Shown: positions 43,293 to 51,086 of the stretch, one piece after another
Numbering within the stretch: position 1 is the stretch's first letter
Layout of the letters: every line of letters begins with the position of its first letter
Assembly: GCF_036250735.1 (NCBI RefSeq)
Contig: NZ_CP109430.1
Coordinates: 7,564,001 to 7,628,000, forward strand
Direction of reading: 5' to 3'
DNA from: Streptosporangium sp. NBC_01495
GTDB taxonomy: Bacteria > Actinomycetota > Actinomycetes > Streptosporangiales > Streptosporangiaceae
DNA: 64,000 nt
Translations under genes and position numbers: made by a program
The notes under the pieces: model-generated
What the model was told of the DNA's origin: nothing
Seen by the model: the letters and a program-made list of their open reading frames with translations, nothing else
Database searches by the model: none

Positions 43293-44057
43293 TCAGCCGT
43301 TGAGCACCGGGGCGGGGGCGCCGAGGGCGGCGGAGACGTCGCGGGCCGCGGATACGACCTCGGGCGCGAACCGCTCCAGGTCCTCGCGGCCCATGTCCAT
43401 CGCGAGGGCGGAGATGGAGATGCCGCCGAGCACCTGGCCGGTGTGGTCGAAGACCGGGGCGCCGACGCAGAGGATGCCGGGCAGGTTCTCCTCGTTGTCG
43501 AGCGCGTAGCCGCGGGACCGTACCAACGCCAGGTCGGCCAGCAGGTCCTCCGGCGTCGCCAGCGTGGTGGGGGTCGGGGCCGGCATGCCCGTACGGGCGC
43601 AGATGGCGCGAACCTCGTCGGCGCCGAGCTGGGCCAGGACCGCCTTGCCGATCGCGGTGCAGTGCAGGCGCAGGCTCATGCCGACGCGCGAGGGCATCTG
43701 GTACGGCCGCCGGCCCTCCAGCTTGTCGACGTAGACCGCCTCGTCCCCGCTGCGGATCGCGAAGTGCGTGGTGTAGCCGATCCGCTCGTGCAGCGCGTTG
43801 AGCGCGCCGGAGGCCTGGCGGGCCGGGTCGAAGCGGCTCATGACCCGGCCGGCCAGCGTGAGGATCCGCGGCCCCGGCTCGTAGCCGCCGCGGCCGTCGG
43901 CCCGCGCGAACCCCCACTCGACGAGCGACTGGAGGATGCGATGGACGGTCGACTTGGACACGCCCGTCGCGGCGGCTATGTCGGTCACGCGGTGGTGCTC
44001 GGCGATCGCCTCCAGCACCGCCAGCGCCTTGTCGATGGAACTGCCTTCCCTGACCAC
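43293..44057 (-). CDS. IclR-family transcriptional regulator, KdgR-like
   Basis: A 254-residue IclR regulator. N-terminal winged helix at 5-70 (HRVTDIAAATGVSKSTVHRI) and a C-terminal effector domain with LHCTAIGKAVLAQLG and an extended ENLPGILCVGAPVFD block. It is the likely reader of the TTCYATTACATGGAA palindromes before the symporter, tautomerase and kduI genes, responding to a uronate intermediate as KdgR does. GTG 44057 is chosen: the HTH domain follows directly, and it lies 17 bp after the kduD stop. The ribosome binding site is weak, consistent with low-level expression within the operon. Confidence 0.9.
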   Translation of the reverse strand: MVREGSSIDKALAVLEAIAEHHRVTDIAAATGVSKSTVHRILQSLVEWGFARADGRGGYEPGPRILTLAGRVMSRFDPARQASGALNALHERIGYTTHFAIRSGDEAVYVDKLEGRRPYQMPSRVGMSLRLHCTAIGKAVLAQLGADEVRAICARTGMPAPTPTTLATPEDLLADLALVRSRGYALDNEENLPGILCVGAPVFDHTGQVLGGISISALAMDMGREDLERFAPEVVSAARDVSAALGAPAPVLNG

Positions 44058-44074
44058 GATCGTGAGCCTACTGG

Positions 44075-44812
44075 TCAGCGCGCCAACCAGCCTCCGTCGA
44101 CCGCCAGCAGGTGCCCGTTGACGTAGTCGGAGGCGCCGGACGCCAGGAAGACGGCGGCGCCCACGAGGTCCTCGGGGGTGCCCCAGCGCCCGGCGGGGAT
44201 GCGGCCCCTGATCTCGGCCTCCCGCTCGGGGTCGTCCCAGAGCCGCTCGGTGTTGCCGGTCCTGATGTAGCCGGGGGCGATCGCGTTGACCTGCACCCCC
44301 GAGCCCGCCCACTCGCAGGCCAGCGCCCGCGTGAGCCCGGCGACGCCGTGCTTGGCCGCGGTGTAGCCGACGACGTTGACGCCCCCCTGGAAGGACAGCA
44401 TGGAGGCGATCATGATGATCTTCCCGGAGCCCCGGGCGAGCATCCGCGTCCCGAGAACCTGGCTGAGTAGGAAGACCGCGTCCAGGTTGACGTCGAGCAC
44501 CTCGCGGAAGGACTCGTGGGGGTGCTCGGCGGCCGGGGCCCTGCGGATGATCCCGGCGTTGTTGACCAGCACGTCGACCGGCCCCAGGCGCCCGGCCGCC
44601 TCGGGGACGTCCCGGGGGTCCGACAGGTCCAGGATCCAGCGGGTGGCCCGCCTGCCGGTCCTGCGGACCTCGGCCTCGACGTCGTCCAGGTCGTCGTCGC
44701 GGCCGTGCAGCACGATGTCGGCCCCCGCCGCCGCCAGGCCCACGGCCAGGGCCCGGCCGATCCCGGTCCGCGCGCCGGTGACGAGCGCGGTCCTGCCCTC
44801 CAGCGAGAACAT
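44075..44812 (-). CDS. kduD: 2-dehydro-3-deoxy-D-gluconate 5-dehydrogenase (KduD-type SDR)
   Basis: A 245-residue short-chain dehydrogenase. Cofactor motif VTGARTGIGRALA near residue 10, NNAG at 86-89, catalytic Ser in MIASMLSFQGG, Tyr-x-x-x-Lys in VVGYTAAKHGV, and the typical PGYIRTGNTE loop. KduD-type enzymes interconvert 2,5-diketo-3-deoxygluconate and 2-keto-3-deoxygluconate. Placement directly after kduI supports this function over other SDR roles. ATG 44812 shares one base with the kduI stop (TGATG), so translation is coupled. Confidence 0.88.
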   Translation of the reverse strand: MFSLEGRTALVTGARTGIGRALAVGLAAAGADIVLHGRDDDLDDVEAEVRRTGRRATRWILDLSDPRDVPEAAGRLGPVDVLVNNAGIIRRAPAAEHPHESFREVLDVNLDAVFLLSQVLGTRMLARGSGKIIMIASMLSFQGGVNVVGYTAAKHGVAGLTRALACEWAGSGVQVNAIAPGYIRTGNTERLWDDPEREAEIRGRIPAGRWGTPEDLVGAAVFLASGASDYVNGHLLAVDGGWLAR

Positions 44813-45624
44813 CAGCGCAGCTCGCCGATCTCGACCTGCTCCATGTCCTCGAAGGCCTGGTTCTCCCCGCCCATGGCCCAGACGAAGGAGTAATTCCTGG
44901 TGCCGAAGCCGCAGTGCACCGACCAGGGCGGGGAGACGACCGCCTGCCGGTCGGCGACGACGAGGTTGCGCGTCTCGTCTGGCCGTCCCATCAGGTGGAT
45001 CACCCGTTCGCCGGGCGGCAGGTCGAAGTAGAGGTAGACCTCGGTCCTGCGCTCGTGGGTGTGACAGGGCATGGTGTTCCACATGCTGCCGGGCTCCAGC
45101 ACGGTCACGCCGAGCACGAGCTGGCAGCTCTGGACGCCCTTGGCGTGGATGTACTTGTAGATCGTCCGGTCGTTGGAACCGTCCCGGCCGCCCAGCCGCA
45201 CGGGCTCGGCGTCCTCCAGGGTCGCGGCGGTCGTCGGCAGGGCGGCGTGCGCGGGAGTGGAGACCAGGTAGAACGCGCCCCCCTCGAAGACCACCTCGCG
45301 GGCCCCTCGTCCGACGTAGAGGCACTCCTTGGGGGCCAGGCGGTACGCGGTGCCGTCGACGGTCACCGTGCCGGGCTCGCCGATGTTGACCACGCCGAGC
45401 TCGCGGCGCTCCAGGAAGTACTCCGACCTGAGCGGGTCGGGACAGTGCAGTCTCAGTGGCCCGTCGTCCGGCAGGGCCCCGCCGACCACGATGCGGTCCT
45501 CGTGGGAGTAGAGCAGGCGGACCTCTCCGGGCACGAAGAGCTGCTCCACCAGGAACCGGCGGCGCAGCCAGTCGGTGGTCGCCCCGGTGAGCTGGTCGGG
45601 TGCCGTGGCGTGCCGTACCTCCAT
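44812..45624 (-). CDS. kduI: 5-dehydro-4-deoxy-D-glucuronate isomerase
   Basis: A 270-residue cupin isomerase converting 5-keto-4-deoxyuronate to 2,5-diketo-3-deoxygluconate in pectin or hyaluronate uronate catabolism. The zinc site is in MWNTMPCHTHERRTEVYLYF (His-x-His...Glu) near residue 190, with a later WSVHCGFGTRNYSFVW giving the last histidine. Length is close to the usual 278. ATG 45624 follows GGAGGG. The palindrome at 45638-45652 stands 13 bp upstream. It is the first gene of kduI-kduD-iclR. No kdgK or KDPG aldolase gene is in the window. Confidence 0.93.
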   Translation of the reverse strand: MEVRHATAPDQLTGATTDWLRRRFLVEQLFVPGEVRLLYSHEDRIVVGGALPDDGPLRLHCPDPLRSEYFLERRELGVVNIGEPGTVTVDGTAYRLAPKECLYVGRGAREVVFEGGAFYLVSTPAHAALPTTAATLEDAEPVRLGGRDGSNDRTIYKYIHAKGVQSCQLVLGVTVLEPGSMWNTMPCHTHERRTEVYLYFDLPPGERVIHLMGRPDETRNLVVADRQAVVSPPWSVHCGFGTRNYSFVWAMGGENQAFEDMEQVEIGELR

Positions 45625-45637
45625 CGACCCTCCATTG

Positions 45638-45652
45638 TTCTATTACATGGAA
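45638..45652 (-). promoter_or_regulatory. Putative KdgR/IclR operator before kduI
   Basis: TTCTAT-TAC-ATGGAA, a near-perfect palindrome identical in 14 of 15 positions to the site before the tautomerase gene. A further half-site, TACATAGAA, follows at 45664-45672. Together they would block a promoter reading toward kduI. Confidence 0.65.
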
Positions 45653-45820
45653 TTAGAAGCTGCTACATAGAACACTGTGAGCATACAACGACCCCCTTCC
45701 CCGCGCACTCACCGCGATTCCCCGGGCACCGGCGCCCGGAAAACGATCCCCGAGGTGAGAACTTTCCCGGCCGTACCCGGGTCTCAACAGGAGATCGCCA
45801 CCGACAGATGGGAAAGACCG

Positions 45821-46498
45821 ATGACGACTGGCACGGCACGGACGACGATCCGGCTGGCGGCGGCGGGCACGGCCGCGGGCCTGGTCCTCGCGACCGCCTT
45901 CGCGGGCGGCACCGCCCTCGCCGAGACGGGAGGGGCCGGCGCGAGGATCCCGAAGAACTTCCTCCTGCACGAGCCCCAGGCCCGCAAGCCGGTGAGATAT
46001 CCGGAGGAGGAGAAGTGGACCATCAGCCAGAGGCTGGGAGGGAATCTGGAGATCAACCCGTGTGACCTGCGCCGCCCCGCCGATCGCGACCGGGTGGCCA
46101 TGCGGACCGTCGTCTACCAGGCCCCCGAGCACCGCTCCGGCGAGCAACTGGTGATCTACCGCTCCACGGCCGCCGCGCGCAGGGCGCTGGCCGGGCTCCT
46201 CGGGCAGGTCGAGAGGTGCGCGCGCGTCAAGTACGAGGGCACGGTCTTCAGGAGCTGGGCCGAACCCGTCCGCGCCGGAGACCGGGCCGTGCGGATCGCC
46301 GGCCAGAGCTACGACGCCAAGGGCGCGCGTCCCGCCATCGGCGGGCACCGGGCCGTCGTCGTGCGCGAGGGCCGGGCCGTGGCGATCTACCTGCTGGCGG
46401 GCGAGTACGGCAGGGTGCGCGACTCCGACTTCACCCGTCAGCTGAAGAACGCCAGGAGGATGGCGGTCAAGATCTGCTCCCTGCCCGGCGTCTGCTGA
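45821..46498 (+). CDS. Secreted protein of unknown function
   Basis: A 225-residue exported protein. ATG 45821 with GGGAAAG upstream opens a clear signal peptide: TTIRLAAAGTAAGLVLATAF followed by AGGTALAE, with likely cleavage after the Ala. The mature part has four cysteines (NPCDLRR, VERCARVKY, KICSLPGVC) that could form two disulfides, and a beta-rich pattern resembling the extracellular sensor or PknH-type domains of actinobacteria (VVYQAPEHRSGEQLVIYRS). I cannot name a ligand. An in-frame ATG at 45677 would add a non-signal stretch and is rejected. Confidence 0.75.
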   Translation: MTTGTARTTIRLAAAGTAAGLVLATAFAGGTALAETGGAGARIPKNFLLHEPQARKPVRYPEEEKWTISQRLGGNLEINPCDLRRPADRDRVAMRTVVYQAPEHRSGEQLVIYRSTAAARRALAGLLGQVERCARVKYEGTVFRSWAEPVRAGDRAVRIAGQSYDAKGARPAIGGHRAVVVREGRAVAIYLLAGEYGRVRDSDFTRQLKNARRMAVKICSLPGVC

Positions 46499-46500
46499 CC

Positions 46501-46632
46501 CGTCGCGGGGAAAACCGGCGTCCGCCGATCCGTCGCGGGAGAAGCCGTGTCCGCCGGATCACCGCGGGAGAAGCCGCGTCCGCCGGCCACCGCGGGAAAG
46601 GCCGCGTTCGCCGGCCCACCGCGGGGGAAAGC
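46501..46632 (+). repeat. Imperfect ~36-bp tandem repeat downstream of the secreted-protein gene
   Basis: About four to five degenerate units containing CGCGGGAGAAGCCG and TCCGCCG occupy the first 130 bases after the stop codon. No gene is evident. The style matches other GC-rich repeats after gene ends in this window. Confidence 0.6.
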
Positions 46633-46648
46633 GAGGAATATCGATGCC

Positions 46649-46738
46649 CGCGCCCGTACGGCGACGGGCGCGGCGGGGGGGCCGCCCCGATCGGGCGGCC
46701 CGATGGTCCGTACGGCGGCCGGTGAGACCGCCGTACGG
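46649..46738. terminator. Three consecutive hairpins at the end of rnj
   Basis: CGCGCCCGT/ACGGGCGCG (46649-46672), GGGCCGCCC/GGGCGGCCC (46679-46701) and CCGTACGGCGG/CCGCCGTACGG (46708-46738) are perfect stems of 9, 9 and 11 bp. The last ends nine bases from the rnj stop. They probably terminate the convergent secreted-protein and rnj transcripts. Confidence 0.72.
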
Positions 46739-46746
46739 TGCGGGGG

Positions 46747-48432
46747 TCAGACCTCGACCACCACGGGGATGATCATCGGACGGCGACGGTAGGTGTCGCT
46801 CACCCAGCGCCCCACGGTCCTGCGGACCACGCGGCGGACCTGCTGGATGTCCACCACCCCGTCGGCCGCGTTCTCCTGAAGGGCCCTCTCGACCTGCGGC
46901 AGGATGTCGTCGAACATGGCCGGGTCGATGCCGGATCCCCTGGCGTGGATCTCCGGGCCCCCGGCGAGCTTGCCGGTGGCGGTGTCGACCACGATGACGA
47001 TGGAGATGAAGCCCTCCTCGCCCAGGATGCGGCGGTCCTTCAGCGCGAAGTCGGTGACGTCGCCCACCGAGGTGCCGTCCACGTAGACGTAACCGGCGGG
47101 AACCGCGCCCACGATCTTGGCCCGGCCGTCGATCAGGTCCACCACGACGCCGTCCTCGGCGATCACGATGTGGTCGTCGGGCACCCCGGTCAGCGCGGCG
47201 AGCTTGGCGTGCGCCCGCAGGTGGCGCCATTCGCCGTGCACCGGCATGAAGTTGGACGGCCGCGTCAGGTTGAGCACGTACAGCAGCTCACCCGCGGCGG
47301 CGTGCCCGGAGACGTGCACCTTCGCGTTGCCCTTGTGCACCACGCGGGCGCCCCAGCGCGACAGCCCGTTGATCACGTTGTTGACCGCGGTCTCGTTGCC
47401 CGGCACCAGTGAGGAGGCCAGCAGGACCGTGTCGCCCTCGGCGATCCGGATCGGGTGGTCGCGGTTGGCCATCCGCGACAGCGCCGCCATCGGCTCGCCC
47501 TGGGACCCGGTGCAGATCAGCACCACGTCCTCCGGCGGCCAGCCCTCGATCTCCTTGGCGTCGACGATCAGGCCGGGCGAGACCCTCAGGTAGCCCAGGT
47601 CGCGGGCGACGCCCATGTTGCGCACCATCGAACGGCCGACCAGCGCGACCTTGCGGCCGTGCTTCTCCGCCGAGTCGATGACCTGCTGGACGCGGTGGAT
47701 GTGGGAGGCGAAGCTCGCCACGATCACGCGCTTTTCCGCGGTGCGGATGACCTCGTCGATGACCGGCGCGATCTCCCGCTCGCTGGTGACGAAGCCCGGC
47801 ACCTCGGCGTTGGTCGAGTCGGACATCAGCAGGTCGACGCCCTCGGCGCCGAGCCTGGCGAACCCGCCCAGGTCGGTCAGCCGCCCGTCGCTGGGCAGCT
47901 GGTCCATCCGGAAGTCGCCGGTGTGCAGGACGATGCCCGCGGGCGTCCTGATCGCGACGGCCAGCGCGTCGGGGATGGAGTGGTTGACGGCGAGGAACTC
48001 GCACTCGAACGGCCCGAACCTGTGCCGCTCGCCCTCCACGACCTCACGCTTGTTCGGCTGGATGCGGTGCTCGGTGAGCTTGGCCTCGATCAGCGCCAGC
48101 GTCAGCCTGGATCCCACGATCGGGATGTCGCGGCGTTCGCGCAGCAGGTAGGGCACGGCACCGATGTGGTCCTCGTGCGCGTGGGTCAGGACCACGGCCT
48201 CGATGTCGTCCAGGCGGCCCCGGATGTATTCGAAGTCGGGCAGGATCAGGTCGATGCCGGGCTGGTCGGGCTCGGGGAAAAGTACCCCGCAGTCGACGAT
48301 CAGCAACCGGCCTTCGTACTCGAACACGGCCATGTTGCGGCCGATCTCGCCGAGACCGCCCAGCGCGACGATGCGCAGGGCACCGTCGGGCAGCGCGGGC
48401 GGCAGCCCGAGTTCGGGATGGGGGTGACTCAT
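46747..48432 (-). CDS. rnj: Ribonuclease J
   Basis: A 561-residue metallo-beta-lactamase/beta-CASP ribonuclease with endo- and 5'-to-3' exonuclease activity, central to RNA turnover. The zinc motif is VVLTHAHEDHIGAVPYL near residue 82; further ligands come from VNHSIPDA and LHTGDFRMDQ. The beta-CASP insert follows, with VSGHAAAGEL near 375 and FMPVHGEWRHL, then a C-terminal dimerisation domain. Full length for actinobacteria. ATG 48432. dapA lies 164 bp upstream on the same strand, the order usual in Streptomyces. Confidence 0.95.
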   Translation of the reverse strand: MSHPHPELGLPPALPDGALRIVALGGLGEIGRNMAVFEYEGRLLIVDCGVLFPEPDQPGIDLILPDFEYIRGRLDDIEAVVLTHAHEDHIGAVPYLLRERRDIPIVGSRLTLALIEAKLTEHRIQPNKREVVEGERHRFGPFECEFLAVNHSIPDALAVAIRTPAGIVLHTGDFRMDQLPSDGRLTDLGGFARLGAEGVDLLMSDSTNAEVPGFVTSEREIAPVIDEVIRTAEKRVIVASFASHIHRVQQVIDSAEKHGRKVALVGRSMVRNMGVARDLGYLRVSPGLIVDAKEIEGWPPEDVVLICTGSQGEPMAALSRMANRDHPIRIAEGDTVLLASSLVPGNETAVNNVINGLSRWGARVVHKGNAKVHVSGHAAAGELLYVLNLTRPSNFMPVHGEWRHLRAHAKLAALTGVPDDHIVIAEDGVVVDLIDGRAKIVGAVPAGYVYVDGTSVGDVTDFALKDRRILGEEGFISIVIVVDTATGKLAGGPEIHARGSGIDPAMFDDILPQVERALQENAADGVVDIQQVRRVVRRTVGRWVSDTYRRRPMIIPVVVEV

Positions 48433-48596
48433 CCGGCCACACCTCTCTCAGAGGTCTCACATGCGACGGAGGTCCCCGCGAGCAGCAGGACTACTCCCTC
48501 GCCGAGCACTCCGTCCCCCAGCGGACCGTTGTGTCTTCTTTCTCGCAAACTCTCGTTCCTCCCGGATGCGGCCGGTGAAGGCCGCGGTGTTTTATC

Positions 48597-49523
48597 TCAT
48601 GTCACAACTTCGTCGGACAGCTTCACACCGCCCGCGATCAAGTCTTCGCGCAGCCTGGCGAGCTGCTCCCGGGTCGCCTCCACCAGGGGCGGCCGCATCG
48701 GTCCCGCGGGCTTCCCGACCAGGGACAACGCCGCCTTCGCCATGATCGCGCCACCGGCCTGCATCATGATCGCGGAGACCACGGGCAGCAGCCTGCGGTG
48801 GATGGCGAGCGCGCCCTCGACGTTCCCCGAGCGGTGCGCCTCGATCATCGTGGCGATCTCCGCGCCCACGACGTGGCCGATCACGCTGACGCACCCCACG
48901 GCCCCCACCGACAGCCACGGCAGGTTGAGCGTGTCGTCACCCGAGTAGTAGGCCAGGCCGGTGGACGCGATGATCTGCGACCCCTCGAACAGGTCGGCCT
49001 TGGCGTCCTTCACCGCGACGATCCGCTCGTGCCGGGCGAGCCGCACCAGCGTCTCACTCCGGATCGGCACGCCGCTTCGGCCGGGGATGTCGTAGAGCAT
49101 GGCCGGCAGGGCCGTCGCGTCCGCCACCGTGGTGAAGTGGCGGTAGATCCCCTCCTGGGGGGGCTTGCTGTAGTACGGCGTCACCAGCAGGAGACCGTGG
49201 GCCCCGGCGCGCTCGGCGGCCCTGGCCAGCTCGACACTGTGGCGGGTGTCGTTGGTCCCGGCTCCGGCGACGACCGCGGCGCGGTCGCCGACCGCCTCGA
49301 CGACGGTGCGCAGGAGGCGCTCCTTCTCGTCGTCGGTGGTCGTCGGGGACTCCCCCGTCGTGCCGCTCACGACGAGGCCGTCGTTACGCTGCTCGTCCAC
49401 CAGGTAGGTGGCGAGTCGCGCCGCTGTCTCGTAGTCGACCTCTCCGTCACTCGTGAACGGTGTGACCATCGCGGTCAGCATGCGGCCGAAGGGGGCGTCG
49501 GAGGTTCCAGTTGGCGCTGCCAT
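48597..49523 (-). CDS. dapA: 4-hydroxy-tetrahydrodipicolinate synthase
   Basis: A 308-residue Schiff-base aldolase of lysine/diaminopimelate biosynthesis, condensing pyruvate and aspartate semialdehyde. Key blocks: VVSGTTGESPTTTDDEK (substrate-binding Thr-Thr), LLLVTPYYSKPPQEG (catalytic Tyr), and IVAVKDAKADL with the Schiff-base lysine near residue 177. ATG 49523 (MAAPTGTSDAPFG) is chosen over a longer frame reaching 49634, which adds a non-conserved segment. dapB lies 12 kb away at 61.6 kb. Confidence 0.95.
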   Translation of the reverse strand: MAAPTGTSDAPFGRMLTAMVTPFTSDGEVDYETAARLATYLVDEQRNDGLVVSGTTGESPTTTDDEKERLLRTVVEAVGDRAAVVAGAGTNDTRHSVELARAAERAGAHGLLLVTPYYSKPPQEGIYRHFTTVADATALPAMLYDIPGRSGVPIRSETLVRLARHERIVAVKDAKADLFEGSQIIASTGLAYYSGDDTLNLPWLSVGAVGCVSVIGHVVGAEIATMIEAHRSGNVEGALAIHRRLLPVVSAIMMQAGGAIMAKAALSLVGKPAGPMRPPLVEATREQLARLREDLIAGGVKLSDEVVT

Positions 49524-50093
49524 AGACCGAACGCTACCTGGATCCGCTGAAACGGTGGACCCCGCCACCCCGCCTAACCTCCGTCCACCGATGGGCCCAA
49601 GAGCGAACATCCCCCCGAGGTGCCCGCTGCACACCGTACACGCGGATATACACCACCGCGGCGACGGACCCCGCCGGGCACCGTGTCGTACGGGGGCGGA
49701 ACGCCGGGTGGAGGGGGCGTCCCGGGCGGCGGGACGGTCGGAACGGCCGGGACGGATCCGGCCGGTCGCCGTGGGAGAGATGGGCCAGGAACCGGCACTC
49801 GTGCGCCTAGCGCCCGGTTACGTGAAATAACGAGAACTTTGTCCGCTTTGGCGGCGGCGAGGACTTCCTTGAACGAGAAAGAGGCCGCCGATATGTGCTC
49901 GGGGGTACACACATCGACGACCTCTACCGTTGAATCGGTGGTCCTTACGCGGGCGTTACAGGGTCTCTGAGATATTTTTGGACACTTCTGGGTGCGGCGG
50001 TAAAGTTGGAGCTCCAAATCGGAGCCATTACCCTGCGTTGTGCATTGAATACGACAGGATGGGACAACGCCCCAGACCCCCAGGGATGGACAC
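49524..50093. other. 570-bp intergenic region between divergent dapA and the GntR gene
   Basis: No convincing gene: short reading frames on both strands lack ribosome binding sites and recognisable motifs. The right end holds the GntR promoter and palindrome described separately. The stretch 49845-49975 is less GC-rich than its surroundings and could be a small RNA or leader, but nothing specific can be shown. Confidence 0.5.
49978..50017 (+). promoter_or_regulatory. Promoter with palindromic operator upstream of the GntR gene
   Basis: TTGGAC (49978-49983), a 17-bp spacer and TAAAGT (50001-50006) form a good sigma-70-type promoter reading right. The perfect 12-bp palindrome TTGGAGCTCCAA (50006-50017) covers the expected start site, a position suited to repression by the GntR protein encoded from 50094. 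Confidence 0.55.
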
Positions 50094-50816
50094 GTGGCAA
50101 GCTCCGATCCTGTCTACCTGCGCGTCGTCGCCGACATCCGGCGCCAGATCGTCGACGGCTCCCTCTCCCCCGGCGCCCCGATCCCCTCACGCGCCCAGCT
50201 GACCAGAAAGTACGGCGTGGGCGAGACCGCCGCCCGGCACGCGCTGCGCGTGCTCGCCGCCGAGGGCCTGATCGTCGGCCGCGTCGGCTCGGGCCACTAC
50301 GTACGGGAGCAGCCGGTGCTGCTCCCCCTGCACCGATGGCGTTTCCACGACCACCACGCCCCGTTCGGCGCCGACATCCAGTCGCAGGGCACCCGGGCCA
50401 CCTGGGACTGGCGGGCCGAGCCCGCCGACGCCACCCCCGACATCGCCCACCGCCTCCGGCTGGACGAGTCGGCCCCGGTCACCCGCACCCACTACGTCTT
50501 CCGCGGCGACGGCAAACCGATCCAGCTCGCCACCTCCTACGAGCCCGCCGAGTTCGGCGAGACCGCCGAGGAGAGCCCCCGGGGTCTGATCGCCCGCCTG
50601 TCGGCCATCGGCGTCAAGGTCACCGAGATCGTCGAGCAGGTCTACACCCGCGTCCCGCAACCGGCCGAGAGCGACGCCCTCGCCCTGCCCGGGGGTGTCC
50701 AGGTCCTGCACGTCGAGCGCACCCACTGGGCCGGAGACCGCCCGGTGGAGACCAGCGACATCGTCATCCCCGGCGACCGCTTCCGCCTCGTCTACGCCCA
50801 CCCCCTGCACCCCTGA
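50094..50816 (+). CDS. GntR/HutC-family transcriptional regulator with UTRA domain
   Basis: A 240-residue regulator: winged helix at 1-75 (YLRVVADIRRQIVDGSLSPG, then LTRKYGVGETAARHALRVLA and GRVGSGHYV) and a UTRA ligand-binding domain at about 90-235 (PVTRTHYVFRGDGKPIQLAT, then VLHVERTHWAGDRPVETSDI). HutC-type members sense sugars, amino-sugar phosphates or related metabolites. GTG 50094 lies about 80 bases after the predicted transcription start. A CCGGCC-CGAA-GGCCGG hairpin follows the stop, and no further gene is in its operon. Confidence 0.9.
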   Translation: MASSDPVYLRVVADIRRQIVDGSLSPGAPIPSRAQLTRKYGVGETAARHALRVLAAEGLIVGRVGSGHYVREQPVLLPLHRWRFHDHHAPFGADIQSQGTRATWDWRAEPADATPDIAHRLRLDESAPVTRTHYVFRGDGKPIQLATSYEPAEFGETAEESPRGLIARLSAIGVKVTEIVEQVYTRVPQPAESDALALPGGVQVLHVERTHWAGDRPVETSDIVIPGDRFRLVYAHPLHP

Positions 50817-50820
50817 CACC

Positions 50821-50836
50821 CCGGCCCGAAGGCCGG
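50821..50836 (+). terminator. Short hairpin after the GntR gene
   Basis: CCGGCC (50821-50826) and GGCCGG (50831-50836) close a CGAA tetraloop five bases after the stop codon. It is a compact, stable stem without a U-run. The remaining 250 bp to the next gene contain no evident gene. Confidence 0.5.
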
Positions 50837-51086
50837 CGCGGCAGCGAGGGCGTTTCCGCGCGACCGGGGGCGGGTCCTCACCGTCCCGTATCGCAGCACC
50901 CGCGTGTCGCCCGTCGTGGCAGCCCCGGAAGCCGGAAGGACCTCCGCCGACCTGCGATGCCGCGCCGGGCAGGGAAGCGGTCACAAAGCTTTAAAGCTCC
51001 CTTCAGTCCCAATATCCCCTCTGGCCGCACATGTGGCTGACCATGATCCGGTCAGCTGATGGATCAGCCACGAAGAGGGACAACAG

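Noticed and set aside
49574..50017. Possible 147-aa minus-strand gene in the dapA/GntR interval with a VEVVDVCTPEHISA segment
   Set aside because: No ribosome binding site, Pro-rich random tail and no recognisable family; it also crosses the GntR promoter.
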